A stretch of 64,000 nucleotides of DNA. Source: Dechloromonas denitrificans. GTDB taxonomy: Bacteria; Pseudomonadota; Gammaproteobacteria; Burkholderiales; Rhodocyclaceae. The position numbers were made by a program, and so were the translations under genes. The notes beneath the pieces were generated by a model. That model was not told the origin of the DNA, ran no database searches, and saw only the letters and a program-made list of their open reading frames with translations. The stretch's first letter is position 1. Every line of letters starts with the position of its first letter. Location: positions 4,481,001 to 4,545,000 of the forward strand of contig NZ_CP075185.1 of the NCBI RefSeq assembly GCF_020510685.1, read 5' to 3'. Below, piece by piece: positions 45,878 through 56,783 of this stretch.

Positions 45878-46918
45878 ATGGATCTCCAAATCTTCCTTCT
45901 TCTCGGCCAGGACGGCATCACCAATGGTGCCGTCTATGCCTTGCTGGCCCTCGCTCTGGTGCTGGTTTTCGCGGTCACCCGCGTGATCTTCATCCCGCAG
46001 GGCGAGTTCGTCGCCTTCGGCGCGCTGACCCTGGCCTCGCTGCAGGCCGGCCAGGTGCCGGGAACCATCTGGCTGCTGCTCGGCCTGGGCACCACGGTGG
46101 CCGTGCTCGACGGCATCCGCCTGGTGCGTGAAGGCCGCTACGCCAAGCTACCGCCGCTGCTGATCTTCAATATCGGCGGCCCACTGCTCGCCGCCGCCGG
46201 TCTTTTCGCCGTGCCGCCGACCCAGTTGCCGCTCGCCGTTCAGGTCGTCATCTCCATCCTGCTGGTCGTGCCGATGGGGCCGATGCTCTACCGCATCGCC
46301 TTCCAGCCACTGGCCAACGCCCCGGTACTCGTCCTGCTCATCGTCTCGATCGCCCTGCACCTCGCCCTGACCGGCCTCGGCCTGCTCTTCTTCGGGGCCG
46401 AAGGCTCGCGCACCCCGGCCTTCACCGACCTCAGCTTCGAACTCGGCGGGGCGCCACTGCAAGGCCAAACCATCCTGGTTGTGGTGGCCTCGACCGTGCT
46501 GATCATCGCCCTCTATTTCTTCTTCGAACGCACCATCTACGGCAAGGCCCTGCGCGCCACCGCGATGAACCGGACCGGCGCCCGCCTGATGGGCATCCCG
46601 CCGATCCTCGCCGGCAAACTGTGCTTTACGCTGGCGGCGGCGATCGGCGCCGTTTCCGGCATCCTGATCGCGCCGCTGACCACCATTTATTACGATTCCG
46701 GCTTCCTGATCGGCCTCAAGGGCTTCGTCGGCGCCATCATCGGCGGCCTCGCCTCCTATCCGATCGCCGCCCTCGGCGCCATTCTGGTCGGCCTGCTTGA
46801 ATCCTATTCGTCCTTCTACGCCAGTGCCTTCAAGGAAGTCATCGTGTTCACGCTGATCATCCCGGTGCTGCTCTGGCGCTCGCTGACCTCGCGCCACATC
46901 GAGGAGGAAGAAGAATGA
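45878..46918 (+). CDS. livH: LIV-type ABC transporter permease, LivH family
   Basis: Inner-membrane permease of 346 residues with eight to nine hydrophobic segments. [39 protein letters not shown] is the LivH-type N-terminus, and [19 protein letters not shown] the ATPase-coupling loop. An extra segment near residues 80-130 makes it longer than the first LivH in this window. I chose ATG 45878; a TTG at 45860 is in frame. The end overlaps the next start by four bases. Confidence 0.9.
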   Translation: MDLQIFLLLGQDGITNGAVYALLALALVLVFAVTRVIFIPQGEFVAFGALTLASLQAGQVPGTIWLLLGLGTTVAVLDGIRLVREGRYAKLPPLLIFNIGGPLLAAAGLFAVPPTQLPLAVQVVISILLVVPMGPMLYRIAFQPLANAPVLVLLIVSIALHLALTGLGLLFFGAEGSRTPAFTDLSFELGGAPLQGQTILVVVASTVLIIALYFFFERTIYGKALRATAMNRTGARLMGIPPILAGKLCFTLAAAIGAVSGILIAPLTTIYYDSGFLIGLKGFVGAIIGGLASYPIAALGAILVGLLESYSSFYASAFKEVIVFTLIIPVLLWRSLTSRHIEEEEE

Positions 46919-48675
46919 AGCGTCATCTTCCCCTCGCCCTGTTCATTGCCGCGCTGGTCGTCGGCCCGCTGGTGCTGCCCGAATTCACCGTCACCCTGCT
47001 CAACTACATCGGCCTGTACACCATCGTCGCCGTCGGCCTGGTGCTGCTGACCGGCGTCGGCGGCCTGACTTCGTTCGGCCAGGCCGCCTTTGTCGGCCTC
47101 GGCGCCTACACGACGGCCTGGCTGACCACGGTTTACGGCCTGTCGCCCTGGCTGACGCTGCTCATCGGCCTGGCCCTGACCGCTTCGGTGGCGCTCTTCA
47201 TCGGCTTCATCACGCTGCGCATGGGCGGCCATTACCTGCCCCTCGGTACCATCGCCTGGGGCATCAGCCTCTATTACCTGTTCGGCAATGTCGAATTTCT
47301 CGGCGGCCACACCGGCATCACCGGCATTCCCAACATTTCGCTGTTCGGCTGGGAATTGAAATCCGGGCGCGAGTTCTACTATCTGATCTGGCTGGTCGTC
47401 CTGCTCGCCATCCTCAGCCTGAGCAATCTGCTCGATTCGCGCGTCGGCCGGGCCATCCGCGCCCTCAAGGGCGGCGCGGTGATGGCCGAGGCGATGGGCA
47501 TCAACACGCCACGCACCAAGATCGTCATCTTCCTGATCGCCGCGCTGCTGGCCAGCGCTTCCGGCTGGCTGTACGCCCACCTGCAGCGTTTCGTCAGCCC
47601 GACGCCATTCGCCCTCAACCAGGGTATCGAGTACCTGTTCATGGCCGTCGTCGGCGGGGCCGGCTACGTCTGGGGTGCCGTCCTCGGGGCCGGGCTGATC
47701 ACCATCCTCAAGCAATGGCTGCAGGACTGGCTGCCGCAGATTCTCGGCCAGAGCGGCAATTTCGAAATCATCGTCTTCGGCATCGCGATGATCCTGATCC
47801 TGCAGAAAGCGCGCGACGGGCTGTGGCCGGTCATCCTCAAGCTGTTGCCGGAACGCAAGGAAAGCCGGCGGGTGCCGCAGGCCGCCGCTCTGGCGAAACG
47901 GCCGGCAACGGAAAGCGGTCGCCTGCTGCTTTCCGCCGAGAATGTCAGCAAGCGCTTCGGCGGCCTGGTCGCCAACGACCAGCTGTCGCTGACCGTCAAG
48001 GCCGGTGAAATCATGGCCCTGATCGGCCCGAACGGCGCCGGCAAGAGCACCATGTTCAACTGCGTTTCCGGCGTCAGCCCGGCCAGCGAAGGCAGCATTG
48101 CCTTCCAGGGCAAGCCGATCGCCGCGATGATCTCGCGCGACATCGCCCGGCTCGGCATGAGCCGGACTTTCCAGCACGTTCGCCTGCTCGGCCAGATGAC
48201 GGTGCTCGAAAACGTCGCCATCGGCGGCCATCTGCGCGGCAGCAAAGGCGTCCTGGCGGCCGCCCTGCGCCTCGATCGCCACGAAGAAAACCGCCTGCTC
48301 GCCGAAGCGGCTCGCCAGATCGAACGGGTCGGCCTTGCCGAACACATGTTCGAGCCGGCCGGCAGCCTGGCCCTCGGCCAGCAGCGCATTGTCGAAATTG
48401 CCCGGGCGCTGTGCTCCGAACCAGTCCTGTTGCTGCTCGACGAACCGGCCGCCGGCCTGCGTTACCGTGAAAAGGTGGCCCTCGCCGACCTGTTGCGCCG
48501 ACTGCGCAGCGAAGGCATGGGCATCCTACTGGTCGAACACGACATGGATTTTGTCATGGGCCTGGCCGACCGCGTCGTCGTCATGGAATTCGGCAAGAAG
48601 ATCGCCGAAGGACAACCCGAGGAAGTCCAGCGCGATCCACGGGTTCTCGAAGCCTACCTCGGCGGAGTCGAGTGA
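46915..48675 (+). CDS. Fused LivM permease - LivG ATPase
   Basis: A single 586-residue chain. Residues 1 to about 310 are a LivM-type permease ([26 protein letters not shown]; coupling loop [19 protein letters not shown]). After a short linker, residues about 335-586 are a complete LivG-type ATPase: Walker [12 protein letters not shown], signature [15 protein letters not shown], Walker B LLLLDEP and H-loop LVEHDMDF. There is no frameshift or internal stop, so the fusion is real in this sequence. It forms the transporter with the LivH permease before it and the LivF ATPase after it. Confidence 0.92.
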   Translation: MKRHLPLALFIAALVVGPLVLPEFTVTLLNYIGLYTIVAVGLVLLTGVGGLTSFGQAAFVGLGAYTTAWLTTVYGLSPWLTLLIGLALTASVALFIGFITLRMGGHYLPLGTIAWGISLYYLFGNVEFLGGHTGITGIPNISLFGWELKSGREFYYLIWLVVLLAILSLSNLLDSRVGRAIRALKGGAVMAEAMGINTPRTKIVIFLIAALLASASGWLYAHLQRFVSPTPFALNQGIEYLFMAVVGGAGYVWGAVLGAGLITILKQWLQDWLPQILGQSGNFEIIVFGIAMILILQKARDGLWPVILKLLPERKESRRVPQAAALAKRPATESGRLLLSAENVSKRFGGLVANDQLSLTVKAGEIMALIGPNGAGKSTMFNCVSGVSPASEGSIAFQGKPIAAMISRDIARLGMSRTFQHVRLLGQMTVLENVAIGGHLRGSKGVLAAALRLDRHEENRLLAEAARQIERVGLAEHMFEPAGSLALGQQRIVEIARALCSEPVLLLLDEPAAGLRYREKVALADLLRRLRSEGMGILLVEHDMDFVMGLADRVVVMEFGKKIAEGQPEEVQRDPRVLEAYLGGVE

Positions 48676-48677
48676 TC

Positions 48678-49436
48678 ATGAGCAAACATAGCCACCTGCA
48701 CGACCACGAAGTGATTCTCGACGTCAAGGATCTGCGCGTTTCCTACGGCAAGGTCGAGGCGCTGCACGGCATCAGCCTGACCATCCGGCGCGGCGAAATC
48801 GTCAGCGTGATCGGCCCGAACGGGGCCGGCAAGACCACCTTGCTGACCGCCCTGATGGGCCTGCTGCCGGCGCAAGGCGAGATCATCTACATGGGGCACC
48901 CGCGCCGCCCGGAGGACGAGGTGGAAGCTCTGGTCGGCCATGGCATGACGCTGGTCCCGGAAAAGCGCGAGCTGTTCGCCGAAATGAGCGTCGAAGACAA
49001 CCTGCTGCTCGGCGCCTTCGACCGCTACCGCAGCGGCCACCGCGACCAGATGGACACCATGGACGAAGTTTTCGAGCTGTTCCCGCGCCTCGAAGAGCGC
49101 CGCGACCAGCTGGCCGGCACGCTGTCCGGCGGCGAACGCCAGATGCTGGCGATGGGCCGCGCCCTGATGGCCAAGCCGAAGCTGCTGATGCTCGACGAAC
49201 CGAGCCTCGGCCTGGCGCCGCTGATCATCAAGGAAATCTTTCGCATCATCGCGGCACTCAAGGAAACCGGCGTCGCCATCCTGCTGATCGAGCAGAACGC
49301 CCGCGCCGCGCTACAGATCTCCGATTACGGCTACGTGCTGGAAACCGGCGAAGTCTCGTTGGCCGGCCCAAGCCAGGAGCTCGCCGCCGACCCGCGCGTC
49401 ATCGAGTCCTACCTCGGCCTCGGCCACAAGCACTAG
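48678..49436 (+). CDS. livF: LIV-type ABC transporter ATPase, LivF family
   Basis: ATPase of 252 residues with Walker A GPNGAGKTTLL, signature LSGGERQMLAMG, Walker B LLMLDEPSLGLAP and the LIEQNARAAL switch typical of LivF. ATG 48678 has GGAG ten bases upstream; a GTG at 48672 overlaps the fusion gene's stop and is an alternative. The N-terminus is unusually His-rich (KHSHLHDHE). It closes the second transporter operon. Confidence 0.92.
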   Translation: MSKHSHLHDHEVILDVKDLRVSYGKVEALHGISLTIRRGEIVSVIGPNGAGKTTLLTALMGLLPAQGEIIYMGHPRRPEDEVEALVGHGMTLVPEKRELFAEMSVEDNLLLGAFDRYRSGHRDQMDTMDEVFELFPRLEERRDQLAGTLSGGERQMLAMGRALMAKPKLLMLDEPSLGLAPLIIKEIFRIIAALKETGVAILLIEQNARAALQISDYGYVLETGEVSLAGPSQELAADPRVIESYLGLGHKH

Positions 49437-49444
49437 GACGCGGT

Positions 49445-49466
49445 CAGCCGGGTCGCTGCCCGGCTG
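49445..49466. terminator. Hairpin between convergent genes
   Basis: A perfect 8-base stem CAGCCGGG/CCCGGCTG with a 6-base loop fills the gap between livF and the convergent FecR-type gene. There is no T-tract on either strand, so termination strength is uncertain. Confidence 0.5.
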
Positions 49467-49478
49467 CCAGCCGACGGA

Positions 49479-51557
49479 TTAACGCGGCCCGCGTTCGTCG
49501 TCGCGCTCGCCACGCCGGGGCTTCTCACGCTCACGGTTGCCGCGCTGCTCCTGCGGCGGCGGCACCGGCGCCGCCTGGGGAGCGACCGGAGCGGGCGGTG
49601 GCATGCGCACCACCGGGGCCGGCGCCGGCATTTCCGGCGGACGGACCATCGCTGGCGCACTTTCCCGCGGCGCTACACGTTCCATGCGTGGCGCGTCGCG
49701 CATCTCGCGGCGCATTTCGCGGGGTTGCTCTGAAACCGATGGCGGGGCGACCTGCGGTAGCGGCGCCCGCACGGCCGGTGGGGCGCTCGGCATTTCCGGC
49801 AGACGGACGACCGGCGGCACATTTTCCCTTGGTACGCCCCGCTCCATGCGCGGCGCATCGCGCATTTCGCGCCGCGGCTCGCGAGGCTGCTCCGAGGCCG
49901 GCGGCGGGGCGACCTGCGGCAGTGGCGCCCGAACGGCCGGTGGGGCGCTCGGCATTTCCGGCGGACGAACGGCCGGCGATGCATTTTCCCTTGGCACGCC
50001 ACGCTCCATCCGTGGCGCATCGCGCATCTCGCGTCGCGGCTCGCGGGCTTGCTCCGAGGCCGATGGCGGGGCGACCTGCGGCAGCGGTGCTCGAACAGCC
50101 GGGGCCGGGTTCGGCGTTTCCGGCGGCCGAGCCGGTACTGGCGCATTTTCCCGGCGCATCGGGCGTTCGTTGTTGATCGGGGCAACCTGCCGCTCGGCAT
50201 CGCGGCGTTCGCCGCGCCAGTTCGGCGATTCGCGACGCTCGTCGGGACGTGGCCGGACGGCGGCCGGGGCGGGCTTCAACCATTCGGCACTGGGCGCAGC
50301 CTTGGCCTGCGGAGCACGGCTGAGATCGTTACGTTCGGGACGGCGAATTTCGTTGGCGCCAATCGACCGTCCTTCGCGCATCAAATTGGCCGGGACAACC
50401 GTCACCGCCCGCGGCAGCGCGCGATGAACAAAGGTTTCGTGCGCCCCCGAACGTTCGGCGCGTTCGATGCGGCTCACCTCGCGGACGTGGTTGATGTTGA
50501 TCTGCCGGATATAGGTCGGGCTGTAGAGGTAAGCCGGGACATAGACTTCGCGCGGGGCAAGCGGAAACCAGCCGACGGCCGGGGCCGAGCCGAAACTGAA
50601 ACTGACGTTCCAGCCGGGATTGCCGATCCAGCCGACCAGCGCCGGCGCATAGACCGGGCGGGCGACATGGCTGCCCGGCACCCAGCCCCAACGGCCGCCG
50701 ATAATCACCCAGCGCCCGTAGTGAAACGGCGCAAAACCCCATGGCGACTGATCGATCCAGGTCCAGCCCCAGGGCGCCACCCAGGCCCAGCGGCCGAAAC
50801 GATAGGGCGCCCAGTCGGCGGCGACGGAACGCGGATACCAGACACTGCCGTACTCCGCCGCCGGCTGCCAGTCGCCATAGGCGTCGAGATCCTGATAGCC
50901 GGTCATCTGCGGCGCAACATGGCGCCGTGCGACCCGGGCCATCGTCGCGTTCTCGCGCTCGGCAACCCAATTGTCGAAAGCGTCGGGATCAAGATCAGCC
51001 TCGAGCCGGACCTGGCCGGCCCCGGCCAGACTGGCCCGCTGTCCGGCGGCGACCGGCGTCAGCCGCCCGCGATAATCGATATTGGCCTGCCCGGCCTGCA
51101 CGCTCAACTCGCTACGATCGTCCAGCACGTCAATCCGGTAGCGCCCGGGGGTGACGAAGCGAATGCTGCCGTCCGGCGTGTGCACTGTCACGTCGTTTAC
51201 CTGATCGCGATCGAGGATGCTGACGGCCAGACTGCCTTCCGTCACATCGAGGGTCACCTGCCGGTCGTCGACCAGAACGAATTCGACGCGACTGTTGCCG
51301 GCCAGCCGGAAGGCCGAGGACGCGACCCAGACCTCGGCCCGACCGCGGCGATCGGTGTCGAGAATGGCGCCGCTGCTGATCGGCCAGTTGAGGGTCGCCG
51401 GAGCGCCTTGCTCGTCGCGGTTGACCGCCAGATCAACACCGTTTTCGAGGTAGGCGAGGCGGCCGACCCGGGCCGGCGGATCGGCCAGCGCCGCCCCGGA
51501 AGACAAGGCGAGCACCAGGCTCAGTGCGGCACCGGCAAGGCGTAAGAGATTGTTCAT
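49479..51557 (-). CDS. Exported FecR-domain protein with Trp/Tyr-rich region and 54-residue repeats
   Basis: Protein of 692 residues with a signal peptide (ALSLVLALSSGAALA). A FecR-type beta domain covers about residues 60-150 (SLAVSILDRDQVNDVTVHTPDGSIRFVTPGRYRI). A Trp/Tyr/Gly-rich segment at about 215-370 (YGDWQPAAEYGSVWYPR, WAPYRFGRWAWVAPWGWTW) fits DUF6600-type proteins. The C-terminal third is Pro/Arg/Glu-rich with about three tandem 54-residue repeats (PSAPPAVRAPLPQVAPP ... MRDAPRMERGVPREN). It is not a sigma regulator, since it lacks a cytoplasmic anti-sigma segment. It is probably an envelope protein; the function is unknown. Confidence 0.8.
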   Translation of the reverse strand: MNNLLRLAGAALSLVLALSSGAALADPPARVGRLAYLENGVDLAVNRDEQGAPATLNWPISSGAILDTDRRGRAEVWVASSAFRLAGNSRVEFVLVDDRQVTLDVTEGSLAVSILDRDQVNDVTVHTPDGSIRFVTPGRYRIDVLDDRSELSVQAGQANIDYRGRLTPVAAGQRASLAGAGQVRLEADLDPDAFDNWVAERENATMARVARRHVAPQMTGYQDLDAYGDWQPAAEYGSVWYPRSVAADWAPYRFGRWAWVAPWGWTWIDQSPWGFAPFHYGRWVIIGGRWGWVPGSHVARPVYAPALVGWIGNPGWNVSFSFGSAPAVGWFPLAPREVYVPAYLYSPTYIRQININHVREVSRIERAERSGAHETFVHRALPRAVTVVPANLMREGRSIGANEIRRPERNDLSRAPQAKAAPSAEWLKPAPAAVRPRPDERRESPNWRGERRDAERQVAPINNERPMRRENAPVPARPPETPNPAPAVRAPLPQVAPPSASEQAREPRREMRDAPRMERGVPRENASPAVRPPEMPSAPPAVRAPLPQVAPPPASEQPREPRREMRDAPRMERGVPRENVPPVVRLPEMPSAPPAVRAPLPQVAPPSVSEQPREMRREMRDAPRMERVAPRESAPAMVRPPEMPAPAPVVRMPPPAPVAPQAAPVPPPQEQRGNREREKPRRGERDDERGPR
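49620..50150. repeat. 162-base tandem repeats inside the FecR-type gene
   Basis: A unit of 162 bases (54 codons) recurs about three times. The GGCGC(A/G)TCGCGCAT block appears near 49685, 49847 and 50009, exactly 162 bases apart. Copies differ by scattered substitutions but keep the frame. Such repeats can change copy number by slippage or recombination. Confidence 0.85.
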
Positions 51558-51693
51558 CGTTGACTCCCGTAAAACCGTTCGGCGGCCACAGGACAGCCGA
51601 CCGATGTCCGATTAACGCAGCAGCGGGCAAAAGGATGCAGCCCTTTGCCGTAGCAAGACGTTTCGAAATGTTGCCGCCCGGTCAGGCGCCGGC

Positions 51694-53406
51694 TCAGAGG
51701 GGGTCGGTCGCGATTCCGTGTTTCTTGGCGACGGTGACGTAGAGTTCGCGCGCCGAAGCGACTTTCGGGCTCTTGCGGTCCTTGCGCTGGGCGCGCATCA
51801 GGTAGTCCAGCGCCCGGGCCGCCAGTTCGGCATCCCAGCCCTTGCTGTCCATCAGCGTGTAGATGGCCTTGGCGGCATTGACCAGAAACTGCAGATTGGG
51901 CACCTGCTCGGCGGCCTGGATCAACAACTGTACGGCGCCTTCCAGATCGCCGTTGCGGGCGGCCAGCACCCCCTTGTTGTTGAGCTCGATGATTTCCTTG
52001 CCGACCTGATCGAGCAAGGCCTTGCCCGCATCGGGCTGGCCGGTTTTCTCGAAGACCTGGGTGATGTGGTCGATCAGGTGCGGATCTTCATGATTTTCCG
52101 CGGCAACCTGGCGCATGATTTTTCCGGCCTCGTCCTGTTTGCCGGTGGCGTAACAGGCGTGCGCCAGATCGATGGCCAGACGTTGCGAAACGTGCCGGCC
52201 TTTCGCCTCGCCTTCAACCTGGATCTGTTGCTGCAAGGCCAGTGCCTGGTCGACCAGTTGCTTGGCCTTCTCGGTCGCGCCCTCGAAATCGAGGCACAGG
52301 CTTTCGGTCACCAGCGCCGCCATTTCCGCCTGCTTTTCGCCACGCCATTCGCGCTTCATTTCGCTGGCAATCTTGCGCGATCCCTCGACATTGCCGCGCT
52401 CGACCAGCACCCGCGACAAATTGGCGAAATCATCGACGGTGCGCAGGCTGGACCCCTTGTTGCGCTCGATGACCTTGCCGTAGGCTTTCTCGGCCGCCGC
52501 CAGATCCTTGTTCCGGGCCGCCACGTCGCCGACCAGACGCTGGCGCACGGTATTGTGCGGCGACGCATCGGCCGCCCGCTGCAGGGACTGCTGGGCCGCC
52601 TGCAATTTCCCCTTGGCTTCGTGTACCGAGGCGAGGAAATCGAAAGCCGAGAGGAATTCCGGCGCTTCCTGGGTTACCTGCTCGGCCAGTTGCTCGGCTT
52701 CATCGAGCGCGCCGCGATCACGCAGCGCCGTGGCCAGACCCATCTTGGCCCAGGGCACGACGCGCCCTTCGAGCACCCGGCGGAAGACCTCTTCCGCCTC
52801 ACTGGTCCGACCCAGCGTATGCAGCAACTCGCCCTTGAAGCGCAAGGCATCGTACATATACACCGGCTGTTGCTGGATCACCCGGTCACAGGCGGCGATC
52901 GCCTCATGCAGGGCGCCGCGCTCGATCTGTTCGTAGATCTTGCGCAGCACGTGTTTCTTGTAGATCGCCTTGATCAGCCGGGCCTGCAACTGGTCGGCGG
53001 TAAACGGCTTGATCAGGTAATCGTCGGGGGCCAGTTCGGCCAACGCCACAACGTTGGAGTAGCCGCGCTCGCTGGTGATGATCAGATAGACCGTCGCCAG
53101 CGGAATCAGGTGGGCATGGCGCAACTCTTCCAGCAGTTGTTGGCCATCGCGCCCATCGTCGAGAACGAAATCGGAGAGGATGATGTCGAAGCGGTTGCCC
53201 TTGACCTGACGAATCACTTCGGCCGAATTGCCGGCGCCATGCACCGCGATTACGCCCAGGGCGCCGAGCATCAGGCGCAGCGCCTCACGGGCCGGCGGAT
53301 GCCGGTCGACGATCAATACCCGCTTTTTGGTAAGAGTCTGCTGCAAAACCAGCAGCATCTCATCGTTATCCAGAGGGTTCATGCCCTTTGCTTGGCTCGT
53401 GCTCAT
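51694..53406 (-). CDS. Response regulator with C-terminal TPR repeats
   Basis: Protein of about 570 residues. The receiver domain lies near residues 25-150: VLIVDRHPPAREALRLML, phospho-acceptor Asp in DIILSDFVLDDG, TSERG switch and KPF lysine. The rest is TPR-type helical repeats (ALRFKGELLHTLGRTSEAEEVFRRVL and later units), with no DNA-binding or enzymatic domain. It resembles receiver-TPR proteins that act through protein contacts. The start is uncertain; ATG 53406 is chosen, with 53433 and 53382 also possible. No kinase gene is adjacent. It is divergent from mnmG. Confidence 0.85.
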   Translation of the reverse strand: MSTSQAKGMNPLDNDEMLLVLQQTLTKKRVLIVDRHPPAREALRLMLGALGVIAVHGAGNSAEVIRQVKGNRFDIILSDFVLDDGRDGQQLLEELRHAHLIPLATVYLIITSERGYSNVVALAELAPDDYLIKPFTADQLQARLIKAIYKKHVLRKIYEQIERGALHEAIAACDRVIQQQPVYMYDALRFKGELLHTLGRTSEAEEVFRRVLEGRVVPWAKMGLATALRDRGALDEAEQLAEQVTQEAPEFLSAFDFLASVHEAKGKLQAAQQSLQRAADASPHNTVRQRLVGDVAARNKDLAAAEKAYGKVIERNKGSSLRTVDDFANLSRVLVERGNVEGSRKIASEMKREWRGEKQAEMAALVTESLCLDFEGATEKAKQLVDQALALQQQIQVEGEAKGRHVSQRLAIDLAHACYATGKQDEAGKIMRQVAAENHEDPHLIDHITQVFEKTGQPDAGKALLDQVGKEIIELNNKGVLAARNGDLEGAVQLLIQAAEQVPNLQFLVNAAKAIYTLMDSKGWDAELAARALDYLMRAQRKDRKSPKVASARELYVTVAKKHGIATDPL

Positions 53407-53524
53407 CTTCGGGAACTTACTTGAGTTCGCCATACAGGGCAAGGCGCCGGTAAAAACCTGTGATTTTTCAGCGGCCTGACGTAAAATCCGGCTCCCGATA
53501 CTGCGCTGCAACAAAGCCTCCACC

Positions 53525-55411
53525 ATGCTCTACCCCACCCGATTTGACGTCATCGTTGTCGGCGGCGGCCATGCCGGCACCGAGGCCGCGCTGGCCGCGG
53601 CGCGGGCGGGTGCGCAGACGCTGTTGCTGACCCACAACCTCGACACGCTGGGGGCGATGAGCTGCAATCCGTCGATCGGCGGCATCGGCAAGGGCCATTT
53701 GGTGCGCGAGGTCGATGCGTTGGGCGGCGCGATGGCCGCGGCGACCGACGAAGCCGGCATCCAATTCCGCATCCTCAATGCCTCGAAAGGGCCAGCGGTC
53801 CGCGCCACCCGCGCCCAGGCCGACCGCGTGCTGTACAAGCAGGCGATCCGGTCCCGCCTGGAGAACCAGCCCAACCTGACGATCTTCGCCGAGGCTTGCG
53901 ACGACCTGATCGTCGAGGGCGACAAGGTGGTCGGTGCCGTCACCCAGATCGGCATCCGTTTCATGGCCGATGCCGTGGTGTTGACCGCCGGCACCTTCCT
54001 CAACGGCAAGATCCACGTCGGCCTCGAGAATTACACCGGCGGCCGCATGGGCGATCCGCCCTCCGTTTCGCTGGCCGCCCGCCTGAAGGAACTGCATCTG
54101 CCGCAAGGCCGCCTGAAGACCGGCACGCCGCCGCGTCTCGACGGCAAAACCATCGATTTCTCGGTGATGGAAGAGCAGCACTCGGACGATCCGCTGCCGG
54201 TCTTCTCCTTCCTCGGCAACGCGACGCAGCACCCGCGCCAGCTGCCGTGCTGGATCACCGAGACCAACGAGAAGACGCACGACATCATCCGCAGCGGCCT
54301 CGACCGCTCACCGATGTACACCGGCGTCATCGAAGGCGTCGGACCGCGCTATTGCCCGTCGATCGAGGACAAGATCCACCGCTTCGCCGACAAGAACAGC
54401 CACAACGTCTTCCTCGAACCGGAAGGCCTGACGACGCACGAGATCTATCCGAACGGCGTGTCCACCAGCCTGCCCTTCGATATTCAGTTGGCCCTGGTCC
54501 GCTCGATCCGCGGCCTGGAAAACTGCCACATCCTGCGCCCCGGCTACGCCATCGAATACGACTTCTACGACCCGCGCGGCCTGAAGGACACGCTGGAGAG
54601 CAAAGCCATCCACGGCCTGTTCTTCGCCGGCCAGATCAACGGCACCACCGGCTACGAAGAGGCCGCCGCGCAGGGCCTGCTGGCCGGCATCAACGCCGTC
54701 CTTCATAGCCGTGGCGAGGCCGGCTGGTGTCCGAAGCGCAACGAAGCCTACCTCGGGGTCATGGTCGACGACCTGATTACCCGCGGCGTGGCCGATCCTT
54801 ACCGGATGTTCACCAGCCGCGCCGAATACCGCCTCAGCCTGCGCGAAGACAATGCCGACCTGCGCCTGACCGAACAGGGCCGGGCCCTCGGTTTGATCGA
54901 CGACCAGCGCTGGGCGGCCTTCAGCCAGAAGCGCGACGCCATCGCCGCCGAGCAGGAGCGCCTCAAATCGACCTGGGTCAATCCGAAAATGCTGCCGGCC
55001 GAAGACGCCATCCGCGTGCTGGGCAAGGCCATCGACCATGAGTACAACCTGTTCGAACTGCTCCGTCGCCCGGAAATCGCCTACCGCGAATTGCTGACCC
55101 TGCCGGGGGCCGGCGCAGGAGAGAGCGACGCGATGGTCATCGAGCAGCTCGAAATCTCCGCCAAGTATCAGGGCTACATCGACCGCCAGGCCGAGGAAGT
55201 GGCGCGTTCCGGCTCCTACGAGAATACGCTCCTGCCGGTCGAACTGGACTACACGAAGGTCGCCGGCCTGTCCAACGAGGTCAAGCAGAAGCTGGCCCAG
55301 CACAAGCCGCAGACCATCGGCCAGGCCTCGCGCATTCAGGGCATTACGCCTGCCGCCATATCGCTGCTGCTGATCCATCTGAAACGCTTCAATCTCGGCC
55401 ACGCCGCATGA
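53525..55411 (+). CDS. mnmG: tRNA uridine-5-carboxymethylaminomethyl modification enzyme MnmG
   Basis: FAD protein of 628 residues, formerly GidA. The dinucleotide motif [21 protein letters not shown] starts near residue 8, followed by [23 protein letters not shown] and the [17 protein letters not shown] signature. With MnmE it modifies wobble uridine 34 of several tRNAs. The end overlaps rsmG by four bases, the usual mnmG-rsmG-parA-parB order. Confidence 0.97.
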   Translation: MLYPTRFDVIVVGGGHAGTEAALAAARAGAQTLLLTHNLDTLGAMSCNPSIGGIGKGHLVREVDALGGAMAAATDEAGIQFRILNASKGPAVRATRAQADRVLYKQAIRSRLENQPNLTIFAEACDDLIVEGDKVVGAVTQIGIRFMADAVVLTAGTFLNGKIHVGLENYTGGRMGDPPSVSLAARLKELHLPQGRLKTGTPPRLDGKTIDFSVMEEQHSDDPLPVFSFLGNATQHPRQLPCWITETNEKTHDIIRSGLDRSPMYTGVIEGVGPRYCPSIEDKIHRFADKNSHNVFLEPEGLTTHEIYPNGVSTSLPFDIQLALVRSIRGLENCHILRPGYAIEYDFYDPRGLKDTLESKAIHGLFFAGQINGTTGYEEAAAQGLLAGINAVLHSRGEAGWCPKRNEAYLGVMVDDLITRGVADPYRMFTSRAEYRLSLREDNADLRLTEQGRALGLIDDQRWAAFSQKRDAIAAEQERLKSTWVNPKMLPAEDAIRVLGKAIDHEYNLFELLRRPEIAYRELLTLPGAGAGESDAMVIEQLEISAKYQGYIDRQAEEVARSGSYENTLLPVELDYTKVAGLSNEVKQKLAQHKPQTIGQASRIQGITPAAISLLLIHLKRFNLGHAA

Positions 55412-56025
55412 GTTCGATCACGCTGGCGGCCGGCCTCGCCGAACTGGGCATCGCCCTGCCGACGGAAGCGCAGCAAAAACTGCTGGCTTTTCGCGATCTA
55501 CTGCTCAAGTGGAACAAGACCTACAACCTGACCGCACTGCGCGACCCGGAACAGGCGATTTCGCACCACCTGCTCGATTCGCTAGCCATCCTGCCACATA
55601 TCGGCAGCGGGCCGCTGCTCGATGTCGGCAGCGGCGGCGGTCTGCCCGGCATTCCGCTGGCCATCGCCCGCCCGGAACTGTCGGTCAGCATGGTCGATAC
55701 CGTGCAGAAGAAAACCACCTTCCTGCAGCAGGCCGCGATCGAACTGGGCCTGAAGAATGCTACGGTGCACCATGCCCGGGTCGAGGAAATGAGCGGCCAT
55801 TACGCCCAGATCAGCTCGCGGGCCTTTGCCGAAATCGCCCTGTTCATCCGCCTGACCCGCCACCTGCTCGCCCCGGGCGGCCGCTGGCTGGCCATGAAGG
55901 GCGTCCGGCCGGACGACGAACTGAAGACACTCCCCGCCGACATCGTGGTTGAAGCGATCATTCCGCTTGCCGTGCCGGGGCTCGCTGCCGAACGACATTT
56001 GATCATTTTGAAAGCCGGGTCATGA
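55408..56025 (+). CDS. rsmG: 16S rRNA (guanine-527-N7) methyltransferase RsmG
   Basis: SAM-dependent methyltransferase of 205 residues, formerly GidB. Motifs are [25 protein letters not shown] and the SAM-binding loop [20 protein letters not shown]. It methylates G527 of 16S rRNA. It is coupled by four-base overlaps to mnmG upstream and parA downstream. Confidence 0.96.
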   Translation: MSSITLAAGLAELGIALPTEAQQKLLAFRDLLLKWNKTYNLTALRDPEQAISHHLLDSLAILPHIGSGPLLDVGSGGGLPGIPLAIARPELSVSMVDTVQKKTTFLQQAAIELGLKNATVHHARVEEMSGHYAQISSRAFAEIALFIRLTRHLLAPGGRWLAMKGVRPDDELKTLPADIVVEAIIPLAVPGLAAERHLIILKAGS

Positions 56026-56783
56026 AAGTACTCGCCATTACCAACCAGAAAGGCGGCGTCGGCAAAACGACGACAGCGGTCAATCTGGCCGCCTCGCTCG
56101 CCGCCGAAGGCCAGCGCGTCCTGATGATCGACCTCGATCCGCAGGGCAATGCGACGACCGGGGCCGGCATCACCAAGAAGGAAGCGCTACCCACCGTCTA
56201 TCAATTGCTGATCGGCGCCGCGACGCTGGCCGAAGTCTGCCTGCGGACCGATTTCGGCTTCGACGTGCTGCCCGCCAACCGCGAACTGGCCGGCGCCGAA
56301 GTCGAACTGATCGAATTGAGCGAGCGCGAATACCGTCTGAAAAACGCCCTGCAGGCCGGCCACGCCACTTACGACTTCATCCTCATCGACTGCCCGCCGG
56401 CCCTCAACATGCTGACCGTCAATGGCCTGGTCGCCGCCGACTCGGTGCTGATCCCGATGCAGTGCGAGTACTACGCGCTGGAAGGTCTGTCCGATCTTGT
56501 TGAAACGCTGCGCAAGGTGCGCACCCACTTGAACTCGCGCCTCGAAATCGAAGGCCTGCTGCGCACCATGTACAACCCGCAAAGCACGCTGACCCAGCAG
56601 GTTTCCAACGAGCTGGAAAGCCATTTCGGCAACAAGGTGTACAAGACCATCGTGCCGCGCAATGTCCGGCTCGCCGAAGCGCCGTCCTACGGCAAGCCGG
56701 TCATCGCCTTCGACAAAAACTCCCGGGGCGCCCAGGCTTACAGCGCCCTCGCCAAAGAAATCCTCGAAAGGGTCGCCCCATGA
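56022..56783 (+). CDS. parA: Chromosome partitioning ATPase ParA
   Basis: Soj-type ParA of 253 residues. The deviant Walker A motif [20 protein letters not shown] is at the N-terminus, with Walker A' [11 protein letters not shown] and Walker B-like [14 protein letters not shown] following. No N-terminal DNA-binding domain is present, as expected for chromosomal ParA. It overlaps rsmG and parB by four bases each. Confidence 0.97.
   Translation: MKVLAITNQKGGVGKTTTAVNLAASLAAEGQRVLMIDLDPQGNATTGAGITKKEALPTVYQLLIGAATLAEVCLRTDFGFDVLPANRELAGAEVELIELSEREYRLKNALQAGHATYDFILIDCPPALNMLTVNGLVAADSVLIPMQCEYYALEGLSDLVETLRKVRTHLNSRLEIEGLLRTMYNPQSTLTQQVSNELESHFGNKVYKTIVPRNVRLAEAPSYGKPVIAFDKNSRGAQAYSALAKEILERVAP

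Noticed and set aside
47830..47960. Assembly error joining livM and livG
   Set aside because: The frame is continuous through a plausible linker, both halves are complete, and neither a stop nor a start signal is seen at the junction.
49620..50150. CRISPR-like array
   Set aside because: The 162-base periodicity is in frame within a protein gene, with diverged full-length units and no short identical repeats separated by unique spacers.
53407..53524. Replication origin near mnmG
   Set aside because: mnmG is often close to oriC, but I see no cluster of DnaA boxes (TTATCCACA-like) in this gap, and no parS-like TGTTTCACGTGAAACA in the window.
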